Origin: Palsa-504 sp963705835
GTDB taxonomy: Bacteria; Actinomycetota; Actinomycetes; Streptosporangiales; Streptosporangiaceae
Assembly (NCBI GenBank): GCA_963705835.1
Contig: CAVPLC010000035.1
Location: forward strand, 6,763-70,762
Direction of reading: 5' to 3'
DNA length: 64,000 bases
Shown: piece by piece, positions 18,684 through 27,871 of the stretch
Numbering within the stretch: position 1 is the stretch's first letter
Layout of the letters: each line of letters begins with the position of its first letter
Notes under the pieces: model-generated
What the model was told of the DNA's origin: nothing
The model's input: only the letters and a program-made list of their open reading frames with translations
The model's database searches: none
Translations under genes and position numbers: made by a program

Positions 18684-19844
18684 TCATGAAATAGCCGTGG
18701 CGGCCACCACCCACATGGAGAAGAACTGGGAGCCGCCGCCGTAGGCGTGGCCGAGCGCGGTGCGGGCGCCGGGCACCTGGTGCGCGCCGGCCTTGCCCAT
18801 GACCTGCAGCGCGGCCTCGGCGAAGCGGAGCAGGCCGGACGCGCCGATCGGGTTCGAGCTGAGCACCCCGCCGGACGGGTTGACCGGCAGCCTGCCGCCG
18901 ATGGCGGTCTCGCCCGCCTGGGTCAGCCGCCAGCCCTCGCCCGGCGCGGCGAACCCGAGGTTCTCCAGCCACATCGGCTCGTACCAGGAGAACGGCACGT
19001 AGATCTCGGCCACGTCGATCTCGTTGAGCGGGTCGGAGATGCCGGCCTGGCGCCACAGCGCCGCGGCGGCGTCCCGGCCCGCGGCCGGGTTGACGTGGTC
19101 CTTGCCCGCGAACATGGTCGGCTCGCTGCGCATCGCGGTGGCCCGGATCCAGGCCACAGGTCCTTCGCTGGCCCGTGCGGCGGCCTCGTCGCCGATGACC
19201 ACGGCGCACGCGCCGTCCGAGGACGGGCAGGTCTCGTCGTACCGGACCGGGTCCCACAGCATGGGAGAGGCCTGCACCGATTCCAGCGTGATGTCGGCCT
19301 GCTGCAGGTGGGCGTACGGGTTGAGGGCGCCGTTGCGCCGGTCCTTGACCGCGACCAGCGCGCCGATGTGCGGCGGCGCGCCGCTGCGCCGGATGTAGGC
19401 CCGGATGTGCGGCGCGAAGTAGCCGCCCGCGCCGGCCACCACCGGGATGCTGAACGGCGGCGCGATCGACAGCGCCCACATGGCGTTGGACTCCGACTGC
19501 TTCTCGAACGCCACCGCAAGCACCCGTCGGTGGATGCCCGCCTGGACCAGGCTGGCCGCCACGATGCCGGTCGCGCCGCCCACCGAGCCGGCGGTGTGCA
19601 CCCGCAGCAGCGGCTTGCCCACGGCGCCGAGCGCGTCGGCCAGGTACAGCTCGGGCATCATCACGCCCTCGAACAGGTCGGGCGCCTTCCCGACCACGAC
19701 CGCATCGACATCGCTGAGTGTGATCCCCGCGTCCTGTACCGCCCGGTCGGCCGCCTCGCGGCACAGCCCGGCGATCGACACGTCGGTGCGCTTGGACCGG
19801 TGCCGGGTCTGCCCCACGCCCAGGACGGCTGCCTGCGCTCTCAT
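18684..19844 (-). CDS. ltp3: Ltp3-like thiolase-fold lipid-transfer/aldolase protein
   Basis: 386 residues from ATG 19844 behind GGAGG. It has the thiolase fold without the usual thiolase Cys/His set: VGQTRHRSKRTDVSIAGLC, RVHTAGSVGGATGIVAASL, DGACAVVIGDEAA and the C-terminal NPSGGVLSSNPIGASGL with ALGHAYGGGSQFF. The order DUF35-ltp4-ltp3 is that of M. tuberculosis Rv3521-Rv3523. In Rhodococcus Ltp3 and Ltp4 are needed for C24-branched sterol side chains. It is coupled to ltp4 by a 4-bp overlap. Confidence 0.85.
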   Translation of the reverse strand: MRAQAAVLGVGQTRHRSKRTDVSIAGLCREAADRAVQDAGITLSDVDAVVVGKAPDLFEGVMMPELYLADALGAVGKPLLRVHTAGSVGGATGIVAASLVQAGIHRRVLAVAFEKQSESNAMWALSIAPPFSIPVVAGAGGYFAPHIRAYIRRSGAPPHIGALVAVKDRRNGALNPYAHLQQADITLESVQASPMLWDPVRYDETCPSSDGACAVVIGDEAAARASEGPVAWIRATAMRSEPTMFAGKDHVNPAAGRDAAAALWRQAGISDPLNEIDVAEIYVPFSWYEPMWLENLGFAAPGEGWRLTQAGETAIGGRLPVNPSGGVLSSNPIGASGLLRFAEAALQVMGKAGAHQVPGARTALGHAYGGGSQFFSMWVVAATAIS

Positions 19845-20897
19845 CGCGCCTCCAGGACGCAGACCAGGTTCTGCTGCAGGGCCGGACCGCTGGTCGCGTG
19901 CCCGAGCGCGCGCCCGGCCCGGCCGGACATGACCGCGCGGGCGGCCAGCCCGATCCGGGCCAGCCCGGCGGCGAACATCGGGTTGCCGCACAGCGCGCCG
20001 CCCGAGGGGTTGACCTCCACGTCGTCACCGAGGCTGCAGCGCCTCGCGCAGCAGGATCTCCTGGTGGGTGAACGGCGCGTGCAGCTCGGCCACCTCGACC
20101 GCGCCGGCGGCCGCACAGGCCGACACCGCGGCGGCCGCGGACGGCACCGTCAGCAGGTCCCGCGCGCCCAGCGATCCGGAGTCGATCCGGTGCTCGAAGC
20201 CGGTAATCCAGGCCGGCCGCGCGCACAGCTCGCGGGCCCGGCTCGCGGACGCGATGATCACCACCGCGGCGCCGTCGCCGACCGGGGCGCAGTCGTGCGC
20301 GCGCAGGGGTTCGGCGACGTAGGGCCGTCCCAGCAGGTCCTCGACCGCGACCTCCCCGGACACCTGCGCGCGGGGGTTGGCGACCGCCGCCGCACGGCAG
20401 CGCGCGGCCACCGCGGCCATGTCCTTCTCGGTCCACAGCCCGGCCTCCAGGCCGAGCCGGGCCTGCAGGGCCGCGATCGACACCGAGTCCGGCCACAGCG
20501 GCGCGACCAGGTACGGGTCGAGCTGCAGCGCCAGCACGCGCCGCAGCTGCGCGCCGGACGACTTGCCGAACCCGTAGGCCAGCGCGATCTCGGCCTCGCC
20601 GGACAGGATCTTCACCCACGCCTCGTACAGCGCCCACGCGCCGTCCATCTCCACGTGCGATTCCATGACCGGCGGCACCGCGCCGATCGCGTCGACCGCC
20701 TGCACGAACGAGAACGCCCGCCCGGCCAGGTAGTCCGAGGACCCCGAGCACCAGAACCCGATGTCGGCCTTGGTCAGCCCGGTGGCCGCGAACACCTCGG
20801 CGAAGATCGGCACCAGCATTTCCACCCCGCTGGTGGTGGCGTCCGGCCGGACCCGGCACGGCGACTGCGCGAACCCGACGACCGCGACCTCCGTCAT
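19841..20897 (-). pseudogene. ltp4: Ltp4-like thiolase-fold protein, one-base frameshift
   Basis: From ATG 20897 the frame reads MTEVAVVGFAQSPCRVRPD, then WCSGSSDYLAGRAFSFVQA, and stops after REALQ. An extra C at about 20036 shifts the rest, LGDDVEVNPSGGALCGNPMFAAG to QQNLVCVLEAR, into another frame ending at 19841. Repaired length is 351 residues, close to mycobacterial Ltp4 (about 354). It overlaps both neighbours by 4 bp within the KstR-box operon. Confidence 0.82.
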
Positions 20898-21835
20898 AGA
20901 TGCCTCGCGTAGGTCTCGTACGGCGCGTCCGGTTCCCCGGTCGGCGCGAAGTGGCTGATGGTCCCCGAGTCGCCCCACGCCGCCCTGACCCGCATGCCCA
21001 TCCGCACCTCGCCGGGCTCACACCCCAGCACGAGGTGCTGGAACGCGAGGTCCGCCCCGTCCAGCAGCACGGCCGCCGCCACGTAGGGCGGCTTTACGCG
21101 CTGCCCCGGGTAGCCCACGTTCACCACGCAGAACGTCGTCACGGTCCCGGTGTCCGGCAGTTCCACCTCCTCGGCCATCGGCACCCCGTCCGCCGGGCAC
21201 GTGCCCCGGGGCGGTATGTACACCTGCCCGCACACACCGCACCGCTGCCCGACCAGCCGGCCCTCGGCCAGCCCTCGCAGGTAGGCGCTCTCCCCGGGCG
21301 AGGCGGTGTGCTCGTAGTGCAGCCGCACCGGCGTGATGATCATCCCGGCCGCTGTGCCGTCGTCGGTGCCGGGCTCCGCCGCGGCAGCGGGCGCGTCGCA
21401 CGGCTCGAAGCACGCGATGTCGCGGATGCTGCCGACCCGGCTCGCGGCCCACCGGGCCCGCACGCGCATCCCGGTCCGCACGGCGGCCGATCCCGCCGCC
21501 CCGGCGTCCACCGCGTGCACCATCGCGGTGTCCGCGCCGTCCAGCCGGATCAGCGCCCACGCGAACGGCCCGGCGAGCGGCTGGCCCTCCAGCGGGTCCG
21601 GCATCCACGACCAGCTGACCACGGTGCCCTCCGGGCCGACCTCGGTCAGCTCCCGCGGCGGTTCCGCGGTGACCGGGTCGTACTCGAACGGCGGCGCGTG
21701 CACCCGCCCGTCCGCGCCGCGCGCGCCGAGGATGCGCCGGCCCGCCAGGCCCGCCATGAACTGGCTCAGCACCGGCCCGAGCGAACGCGTGTAGTCGAAC
21801 TCGATGTCCAGCGGAGCCCGCAGCGGCTGATCCAC
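20894..21835 (-). CDS. DUF35 OB-fold protein with zinc ribbon (Rv3521-like)
   Basis: 313 residues with two OB-fold-like halves. The second contains a zinc ribbon, CGVCGQVYIPPRGTCPADG, followed by the DUF35 OB domain (GTVTTFCVVNVGYPGQRVKP). DUF35 proteins bind acyl-CoA and pair with thiolase-fold partners, as in ChsH2/Ltp2 aldolases, so it is probably the partner of Ltp3/Ltp4. It is the first gene of the operon, 10 bp from a perfect KstR box, and overlaps ltp4 by 4 bp. Confidence 0.85.
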   Translation of the reverse strand: MDQPLRAPLDIEFDYTRSLGPVLSQFMAGLAGRRILGARGADGRVHAPPFEYDPVTAEPPRELTEVGPEGTVVSWSWMPDPLEGQPLAGPFAWALIRLDGADTAMVHAVDAGAAGSAAVRTGMRVRARWAASRVGSIRDIACFEPCDAPAAAAEPGTDDGTAAGMIITPVRLHYEHTASPGESAYLRGLAEGRLVGQRCGVCGQVYIPPRGTCPADGVPMAEEVELPDTGTVTTFCVVNVGYPGQRVKPPYVAAAVLLDGADLAFQHLVLGCEPGEVRMGMRVRAAWGDSGTISHFAPTGEPDAPYETYARHL

Positions 21836-21845
21836 TCGCCAATCA

Positions 21846-21859
21846 TAGAACGTGTTCTA
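21846..21859. promoter_or_regulatory. KstR-type operator before the DUF35-ltp4-ltp3 operon
   Basis: TAGAACGTGTTCTA is a perfect palindrome fitting TnnAACnnGTTnnA. It lies 10 bp upstream of the DUF35 start on the minus strand, so binding would cover the promoter or leader. Confidence 0.8.
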
Positions 21860-21931
21860 GTTCGCCGGCCGCGCCCTGCCAGTCGCGCCCTGCCGGGCTG
21901 CCTTGTCCGTCCGGCCAGCCTTGTCCCTTAA

Positions 21932-21945
21932 TAGAACGTGTTCTA
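21932..21945. promoter_or_regulatory. KstR-type operator before the acyl-CoA ligase
   Basis: A second exact TAGAACGTGTTCTA copy, 10 bp upstream of the ligase start on the plus strand. The two boxes are 72 bp apart, each tight against one divergent gene. Confidence 0.8.
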
Positions 21946-21955
21946 GATTAGCCCC

Positions 21956-23503
21956 GTGACCGACATGGGCCTGTGGGCCATCGCCGAGGCAACCCCGGAC
22001 CGGATCGCGGTGATCGACCCGGACGGAACCGCCGTCACCTACGCGGAGCTGGCCGCGCGGGCCGACCGGTACGGACGCGGCCTGCAGGCCCTCGGGCTCC
22101 GGGCCGGCGACACCGTGGCCGGCCTGCTGCCCAACGGCACGGACGCGCTCGCGCTGTTCTTCGCGGCGGCGCAGACCGGGCTCTACGTCGTCCCGGTGAA
22201 CTGGCACCTGACCGCCGCCGAGGTGGCCTACATCCTCTCCGACAGCGGCGCCGGGGCGTTCGTGGCCCACGAGCGGTTCGCCGGCGTCGCGACGGCCGCC
22301 GCGGACGCGGCCGGGATCGATCCCGCGGCTCGGTTCGCCGCCGGCGAGGTCCCGGGGTTCGCGCTCCTGGCCGCGCTCGGCGCGGACAGCTCCGGGCGTC
22401 CCGACCCGCGGACGGCGGGCGCCCCGATGATGTACACCTCGGGCACGTCGGGCCGGCCCAAGGGCGTGCGCCGCCCGCTGACCGGCGAGGACCCGGACAA
22501 GGTGCCGCCGACCGCGATGTGGTTCTTCGGGCTGTTCGGGCTGGCACCGCTTGACGATCACGTGCACCTGTGCTGCTCGCCGCTGTACCACACCGCCGTG
22601 CTCAACTTCGCGACGATCTCGATCCAGCTCGGCCATCCGGTCGTGCTGATGGACCACTTCGAGCCGGAGGCGCTGCTCGCCCTGGTCGAGCGGCACCGGG
22701 TGACCCACACGCACATGGTGCCCACGCAGTTCCGCAGGCTGCTCGCGCTGCCCCGGCCGGTGCGCGACCGGTACGACGTGTCCTCGCTGCGGTGCGCGAT
22801 CCACAGCGCCGCGCCCTGCCCGCAGGACGTCAAGCGCCAGATGATCAGCTGGTGGGGGCCGGTGGTGACCGAGTACTACGCGGCCAGCGAGGGCGGCGGG
22901 ACCGCCATCACCGCCCGGGAGTGGCTCGCCCGCCCCGGATCGGTCGGCACGCCGTGGCTCGGCACCGAGGTGCGCGTACTCGACGACGAGGGCAACGACG
23001 TCCCTCCCGGCCAGCCCGGGCTCGTCTACCTGCGGATGGGCACCTCGACCTTCGACTACCACAAGGACGAGGAGAAGACCAGGGCGTCGCGGGCCCGGGG
23101 GATGTTCACCGTCGGCGACATCGGGTACCTCGACGCGGACGGCTACCTGTTCCTCTGCGACCGCAAGAGCGACATGATCATCTCCGGCGGGGTCAACGTC
23201 TACCCGGCCGAGATCGAGGCCGCGCTGTCCGGCCACCCTGCCGTGGCCGACGTCGCCGTGTTCGGGATCCCGCACGACGACTGGGGCGAGGAGATCAAGG
23301 CCGTGGTCCAGCCCGCCGACTGGGCCGCACCAGGCCCGGCGCTGACCGCCGAGCTGCTGGCCTACCTCGGTGACCGGCTGGCCAAGTTCAAGCTGCCGCG
23401 CACCGTCGACTACGTAGCCGAACTGCCCCGCGACCCCAACGGCAAGCTCTACAAGCGCCGCCTCCGCGACCCCTACTGGTCCGGCCGCGACCGCGCCATC
23501 TGA
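21956..23503 (+). CDS. Acyl-CoA synthetase, KstR-box controlled (FadD4/FadD13-like)
   Basis: 515 residues from GTG 21956; ATG 21965 is the alternative. ANL motifs are MMYTSGTSGRPKGVRRPL, YYAASEGGG, GMFTVGDIGYLDADG, DRKSDMIISGGVNVYPAEIE and PRDPNGKLYKRRL with the catalytic Lys. It activates a carboxylic acid as its CoA ester. The adjacent box suggests a steroid or side-chain acid, but the sequence does not resemble FadD17 or FadD19. The closest memory is the FadD4 type, so no symbol is given. Confidence 0.88.
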   Translation: MTDMGLWAIAEATPDRIAVIDPDGTAVTYAELAARADRYGRGLQALGLRAGDTVAGLLPNGTDALALFFAAAQTGLYVVPVNWHLTAAEVAYILSDSGAGAFVAHERFAGVATAAADAAGIDPAARFAAGEVPGFALLAALGADSSGRPDPRTAGAPMMYTSGTSGRPKGVRRPLTGEDPDKVPPTAMWFFGLFGLAPLDDHVHLCCSPLYHTAVLNFATISIQLGHPVVLMDHFEPEALLALVERHRVTHTHMVPTQFRRLLALPRPVRDRYDVSSLRCAIHSAAPCPQDVKRQMISWWGPVVTEYYAASEGGGTAITAREWLARPGSVGTPWLGTEVRVLDDEGNDVPPGQPGLVYLRMGTSTFDYHKDEEKTRASRARGMFTVGDIGYLDADGYLFLCDRKSDMIISGGVNVYPAEIEAALSGHPAVADVAVFGIPHDDWGEEIKAVVQPADWAAPGPALTAELLAYLGDRLAKFKLPRTVDYVAELPRDPNGKLYKRRLRDPYWSGRDRAI

Positions 23504-23511
23504 GGCGGCCC

Positions 23512-24102
23512 TCAGCGAGCCGGCGGCAGGTCCTCCACCTGCTTCTTGGTGAGGTTGACCCGGATCCCCTCCTCGGCTCCGGTCACGGCGCTGATCGGGA
23601 TGGCGACCTCCTTGCGTCCCCACAGATGCCCCTCGCGGAGCAGCACGTGGGTCACGTGGCGGTCGTCCGGATCGACGAGCAGGCCTTGCACATGCCCGAT
23701 CTCGCCGTCGAGAGCAAGGACCGGGTCGCCGGCCGACACCTCGGTTTCACCCTTCGGGATGACGTCTTCGACGATGAACTGGGCCGGCCCCGGTATCCCC
23801 GTCGGGGGCCCGCCGGCCACGCTGGGGATCCCCAGACCGGCACCTTCCACCATTTCTGTCTCGTCGGCAGGTTCGAGCTCGTCGAACTCGGCGATGGTGC
23901 AGCGCAGCCTGATCTCGCCGGCCGTGCTCTCGACCAGGTCCACGGGCACGAGCCGGCCGGTCGGCGTCCCGTGCCTCGGCTCGATGACCAGGTGCGTGAC
24001 CGTACGAGCATCCGGATGGATGATGATGCGGCGCAGCACGCCGCAAGGACCGTCCGAGCTGCTGGCTCTCGTCCCGATCGTGAACTCTGTCTCCTGCGCC
24101 AT
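23512..24102 (-). CDS. PRC-barrel domain protein
   Basis: 196 residues from ATG 24102, chosen because GGAAAGGGA precedes it. There are two PRC-barrel-like repeats: residues 8-60 (TIGTRASSSDGPCGVLRRII, DARTVTHLVIEP) and residues 120-185 (EVSAGDPVLALDGEIGHVQG, DDRHVTHVLLREGHLWGRKE). PRC barrels act as small adaptor or ligand-binding domains. It lies convergent to the ligase and between steroid genes without a box of its own, so it may be an unrelated passenger. Confidence 0.8.
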   Translation of the reverse strand: MAQETEFTIGTRASSSDGPCGVLRRIIIHPDARTVTHLVIEPRHGTPTGRLVPVDLVESTAGEIRLRCTIAEFDELEPADETEMVEGAGLGIPSVAGGPPTGIPGPAQFIVEDVIPKGETEVSAGDPVLALDGEIGHVQGLLVDPDDRHVTHVLLREGHLWGRKEVAIPISAVTGAEEGIRVNLTKKQVEDLPPAR

Positions 24103-24202
24103 TGCGGGTTCCCTTTCCGGTTGCCGTGAGCCGCCGCCTGCCGCCGCGTACCCCGAGCGTAGCCTCGCCGTCCGCCGATGACACGCTAACGATCGCGGAA
24201 CT

Positions 24203-25027
24203 CTACTGGTCCTGGAAATGGGGCCGCCGCTTCTCGGCGAACGCGCGCGGGCCTTCCCGCGCATCCTCGCTGGCGAACACGGCCAGGCCCGCCCGCGCCT
24301 CGAGCGCGAACGCCTCGTTCTCCGGCATGCCCTCGGTCTCCCGGATGACGCGCAGGATCGCGCGCACCGCGACCGGCCCGTTGGCCGCGATCATGTCCGC
24401 GATCTCCAGCGCCCTGCCGAGCGCCTGGCCGTCCGGCACGACGTGCCCGATGAGCCCGACGGACAGCGCCTCGGCCGCGGTGACGTGCCGCCCGGTGAGC
24501 AGCAGGTCGGCGGCCACCGTGTACGGGATCTGCCGCGGCAGCCGGACCGCGGAGCCGCCCAGCGGGAACAGCCCCCAGCGCGCCTCGGAGATGCCGAACC
24601 TCGCGCTTTCCCCGGCCACCCTGATGTCGCACGCCTGCAAGATCTCGGTGCCGCCCGCGATGGCCGGGCCCTCCACCGCGGCGATCAGCGGCTTGGTCAG
24701 CCGGCGCCCCTTGAGCAGCGGCTCGATCACCGAGACGTCCAGCTCGCCGAGACGCGAGCCCGGATGGTCGCTGGTCATCGCCTTGAGGTCCGCGCCGGCG
24801 CAGAACGCCCCGCCGGCCCCGGTCAGCACGCAGGCCCGGACGTCGGGGTCGCTGTCCACCGTGTCCCAGGCCTGGCGCATGAGGGCCATCATCGGCGCGC
24901 TGAGCGCGTTGCGCGCCTCCGGCCGGTTCATCGTGACGATCAGCACGTGCCCGCGGCGCTCGATCAGCGCGTGCGGCGACCCTTCGCCGGGTACGCCACC
25001 GGTATCGTGCGCGGCGGTCGCGGTCAC
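24203..25027 (-). CDS. echA19: EchA19-like enoyl-CoA hydratase (steroid side chain)
   Basis: 274 residues of crotonase fold: MNRPEARNALSAPMM, GAFCAGADLKAM (oxyanion hole), EGPAIAGGTEILQACDIRVA and SEARWGLFPLGGSAVRLPRQI with the acid/base region. EchA19 hydrates the enoyl-CoA made by the first side-chain acyl-CoA dehydrogenase. The gene is divergent from fadD19 across a KstR-like box, the same pairing as in M. tuberculosis (Rv3516/Rv3515c), which supports the name. Confidence 0.87.
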   Translation of the reverse strand: MTATAAHDTGGVPGEGSPHALIERRGHVLIVTMNRPEARNALSAPMMALMRQAWDTVDSDPDVRACVLTGAGGAFCAGADLKAMTSDHPGSRLGELDVSVIEPLLKGRRLTKPLIAAVEGPAIAGGTEILQACDIRVAGESARFGISEARWGLFPLGGSAVRLPRQIPYTVAADLLLTGRHVTAAEALSVGLIGHVVPDGQALGRALEIADMIAANGPVAVRAILRVIRETEGMPENEAFALEARAGLAVFASEDAREGPRAFAEKRRPHFQDQ

Positions 25028-25070
25028 GGCGATTCCCCCGTTTCAGGCGTCCCGAAGGCTTGCCCAGAAC

Positions 25071-25084
25071 AGTAACACGTTCTA
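25071..25084. promoter_or_regulatory. KstR-like operator (one mismatch) between echA19 and fadD19
   Basis: AGTAACACGTTCTA keeps the AACnnGTTnnA core but has A instead of T at the first fixed position. It lies 11 bp before fadD19 and 43 bp from echA19. The mismatch may weaken binding. Confidence 0.6.
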
Positions 25085-25095
25085 CTTTCGTTCCC

Positions 25096-26744
25096 ATGGC
25101 CCTGAACTTCGCCGACCTCTTCGAGCACGCGGCGGACGCCTTCGCCGACCGTACCGCGGTGGCCTGCGGAGACCGGCAGGTCACCTACGCCGAGCTCGAC
25201 GAGCGCACCAGCCGGCTGGCCCATCACCTGGCCGGGCTCGGCATCGGGCCGGGGGATCACGTCGGGCTCTACGCCCGCAACTCCATCGAGGCGCTGGAGA
25301 CGCTGATCGCCGCGTGCAAGCTCCGCGCCGCCGCGGTCAACATCAACTACCGCTACGTCGAGAACGAGCTGTACTACATGTTCGCCGACTCGGACCTGAC
25401 CGCGCTGGTGTACGACCGGCGGCTCGCGCCGCTGGTCGCCGCGGCGGCTCCGGCCGCGCCCGGGCTGCGCGACCTGGTCGAGATCGACGACGGCAGCGAC
25501 GCCGCGCCAGAAATTCCAGGCGCCATGGAGTACGAGGCCGCGCTGGCGGCCGCCTCGCCGGCCCGCGACTTCCCGGCTCGCAGCAACGACGACGTGTACA
25601 TGATCTACACCGGCGGGACGACCGGCTACCCGAAGGGCGTGATGTGGCGCCACGAGGACATCTGGCGCACGCTGGGCGGCGGCATCGACTTCATCACCGG
25701 CGAACCGCTGCCCGATGAGTGGGAGCAGTCCCGCAAGGGCCTGGAAAACGGCGAGTTCGTCAAGCTCTGCGCGGCGCCGCTCATCCACGGCAACGCGCAG
25801 GTGGCCGCGCTGGCGGGCCTGTTCGCCGGGGAGACTATCGTGCTGCTGCCCGCCTTCGACGCCCGCGAGATCTGGCTCGCCGTCCAAAAGCACCAGGTCA
25901 ACGTGCTGGTCATCATCGGCGACGCGATGGCAAGGCCGCTCATCGAGGCGTACGCGGAAGGCGACTACGACGCCTCCTCGCTGGTCGCGGTCTCCTCGAG
26001 CGCGGCGCTGTTCTCCCCGGCGGTCAAGGACGCCTGCGCCAAGGCGCTGCCCGACGCGGTGATCACCGAGGCGATCGGCTCGACCGAGACCGGCTTCGCC
26101 GGGATCTCGTTCGTGTCCGCCGGCGAACCGCACCGCGGCGGCCCGACCGTCATGGCGGGCCCCGACGTCATCGTGCTCGGCGACGACGGCCGCTGGCCGC
26201 TCCGGGCACGGTCGGCCGGCTGGCCCGGGGCGGGCACGTCCCGCTCGGCTACTACAAGGACCCGGCCCGCACCGCCGCGATGTTCGCCGAGGTGGACGGC
26301 AAGCGCTACGCCGTGCCCGGGGACATGGCCCGGGTGGAGGATGATGGGACCGTGACGCTGCTCGGCCGCGGCAATACCTGCGTGAACACGGGCGGCGAGA
26401 AGGTCTTCCCCGAAGAGGTGGAGGGAGCGCTGAAGTCCCACCCTGAGGTGTTCGACGCACTGGTCATCGGCGTGCCCGACGAGCGGCTCGGCCAGCGCGT
26501 GGCCGCGCTCGTGCAACTGCGCCCCGGCGCGGCCGCCGATCTCGGCGCGCTGCAGGAGCACGTGCGCCGGCAGATCGCCGGGTACAAGGTCCCGCGCAGC
26601 ATCTGGCTGGCCGAGGCCATCAGGCGCACGGTGTCCGGCAAGGCCGACTACGCGTGGGCACGCGAGTACGCCGCGAGCCACGCGCCGGGCCTGGACCGCG
26701 TGTCCGGCGCGCACTCCCCGAACTCGCCCGCGACGCCCCGGTGA
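25096..26744 (+). pseudogene. fadD19: FadD19-like steroid-CoA ligase, one-base frameshift
   Basis: From ATG 25096 the protein matches FadD19: NFADLFEHAADAFADRTAV, VYMIYTGGTTGYPKGVMWRH, LIHGNAQVAAL and ITEAIGSTETGFAG. At about 26202 one C is missing (CTCCGGG for CTCCCGGG). The frame moves, then continues PGTVGRLARGGHVPLGYYKD, NTGGEKVFPEEVEGALKSHP and YKVPRSIWLAEAIRR to 26744. Repaired length is 549 residues, against about 548 in M. tuberculosis. FadD19 activates C26/C27 steroid acids and is needed for C24-branched sterols. Its stop overlaps the next start (GTGA). Confidence 0.85.
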
Positions 26745-27871
26745 GCAGCACTGTGCGGACGCCCCTGTGCGACCTGCTGGGCATCGAGCACCCCATCGTC
26801 GGCTTCAGCCCGTCCGAGCACGTCGCCGCGGCGGTCAGCCGGGCCGGCGGCCTGGGCGTGCTCGGCTGCGTCCGCTTCAACGACCCTGCCGAGCTGGACG
26901 CCACCCTGGACTGGATGGATGCCAACACCGGCGGGCGTCCGTACGGCATCGACGTGGTCATGCCGGCCCGGGTGCCCGCCGAGGGCACGGCCGTGGACCT
27001 GAACCAGCTGATCCCGGCCGAACACAAGGACTTCGTCCAGCAGACGCTGCTCAAACTCGGCGTGCCGCCGCTGCCCGACGGCGCGCAGCCCGCCGACGGC
27101 GTGCTCGGCTGGCTGCACTCGATCGCGCGCAAGCACGTCGAGGTCGCCATGGCCCACCCTGCGCGCCTGATCGCCAACGCGCTCGGCCCGCCGCCGCCGG
27201 ACGTCATCGCCGGCGCCCACGAGCGCGGCATGCTGGTCGCGGCGCTGGCCGGGAAGGCCGAGCACGCGCGCAGGCAGGTCGCGAGCGGCGTGGACATCGT
27301 GGTCGCGCAGGGCTACGAGGCGGGCGGGCACACCGGCGAGATCGGCAGCATGGTGCTCGTCCCGGAGATCGTCGACGCGGTAGGCGGCCCGGACGGCAAG
27401 CCGGTGCTCGCCGCGGGCGGGATCGGCTGCGGCCGGCAGATCGTGGCGGCGCTCGCGCTCGGCGCGGCCGGGGTCTGGATGGGCTCGGCCTGGCTGGCCA
27501 CGCGGGAGTACGAGCAGACGACCTCCGTGACGGCGGTCACCCGGGCGGTGCTCGCGGCCACGTCGTCGGACACCGTCCGGTCCAGGATCTACAGCGGCAA
27601 GCCCGCCCGGCTGCTGAAGAACCGGTGGACCGACGCGTGGGAACAGCCCGGCGCTCCCGAGCCGCTCGGCATGCCGTTGCAGAACCTGCTGGTCAGCGAG
27701 GCGCACCAGCGCCTCATGCGGTCCGGGCAGCCGAACGTGGTCCCGATGCCGGCCGGGCAGATCGTGGGCCGGGTAAACGAGGTCCGCCCGGTCGCCGACG
27801 TGGTCGCCGATCTCGTCCGCGAGGCGGCCGAGACTCTCGAGGCCCTCGAGACCCTCGGGCGGCCGCGATGA
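26741..27871 (+). CDS. Nitronate monooxygenase-family flavoprotein
   Basis: 376 residues from GTG 26741, overlapping the fadD19 stop by 4 bp. It is a TIM-barrel FMN enzyme of the 2-nitropropane dioxygenase type: LCDLLGIEHPIVGFSP, VVAQGYEAGGHTGEIGSMVL (phosphate loop) and PVLAAGGIGCGRQIVAALALGAAGVWMGSAWL. Such proteins oxidise nitronates or act as flavin-dependent double-bond enzymes like IpdC. Operon position suggests sterol side-chain catabolism, with the reaction unknown. It is coupled to the following gene by an ATGA overlap. Confidence 0.87.
   Translation: MSSTVRTPLCDLLGIEHPIVGFSPSEHVAAAVSRAGGLGVLGCVRFNDPAELDATLDWMDANTGGRPYGIDVVMPARVPAEGTAVDLNQLIPAEHKDFVQQTLLKLGVPPLPDGAQPADGVLGWLHSIARKHVEVAMAHPARLIANALGPPPPDVIAGAHERGMLVAALAGKAEHARRQVASGVDIVVAQGYEAGGHTGEIGSMVLVPEIVDAVGGPDGKPVLAAGGIGCGRQIVAALALGAAGVWMGSAWLATREYEQTTSVTAVTRAVLAATSSDTVRSRIYSGKPARLLKNRWTDAWEQPGAPEPLGMPLQNLLVSEAHQRLMRSGQPNVVPMPAGQIVGRVNEVRPVADVVADLVREAAETLEALETLGRPR

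Noticed and set aside
18640..18700. Repeated ATGATCA motifs between cyp125 and ltp3 as an operator
   Set aside because: The gap is convergent, so no promoter is expected. It is more likely terminator structure, and the hairpin is too irregular to annotate.
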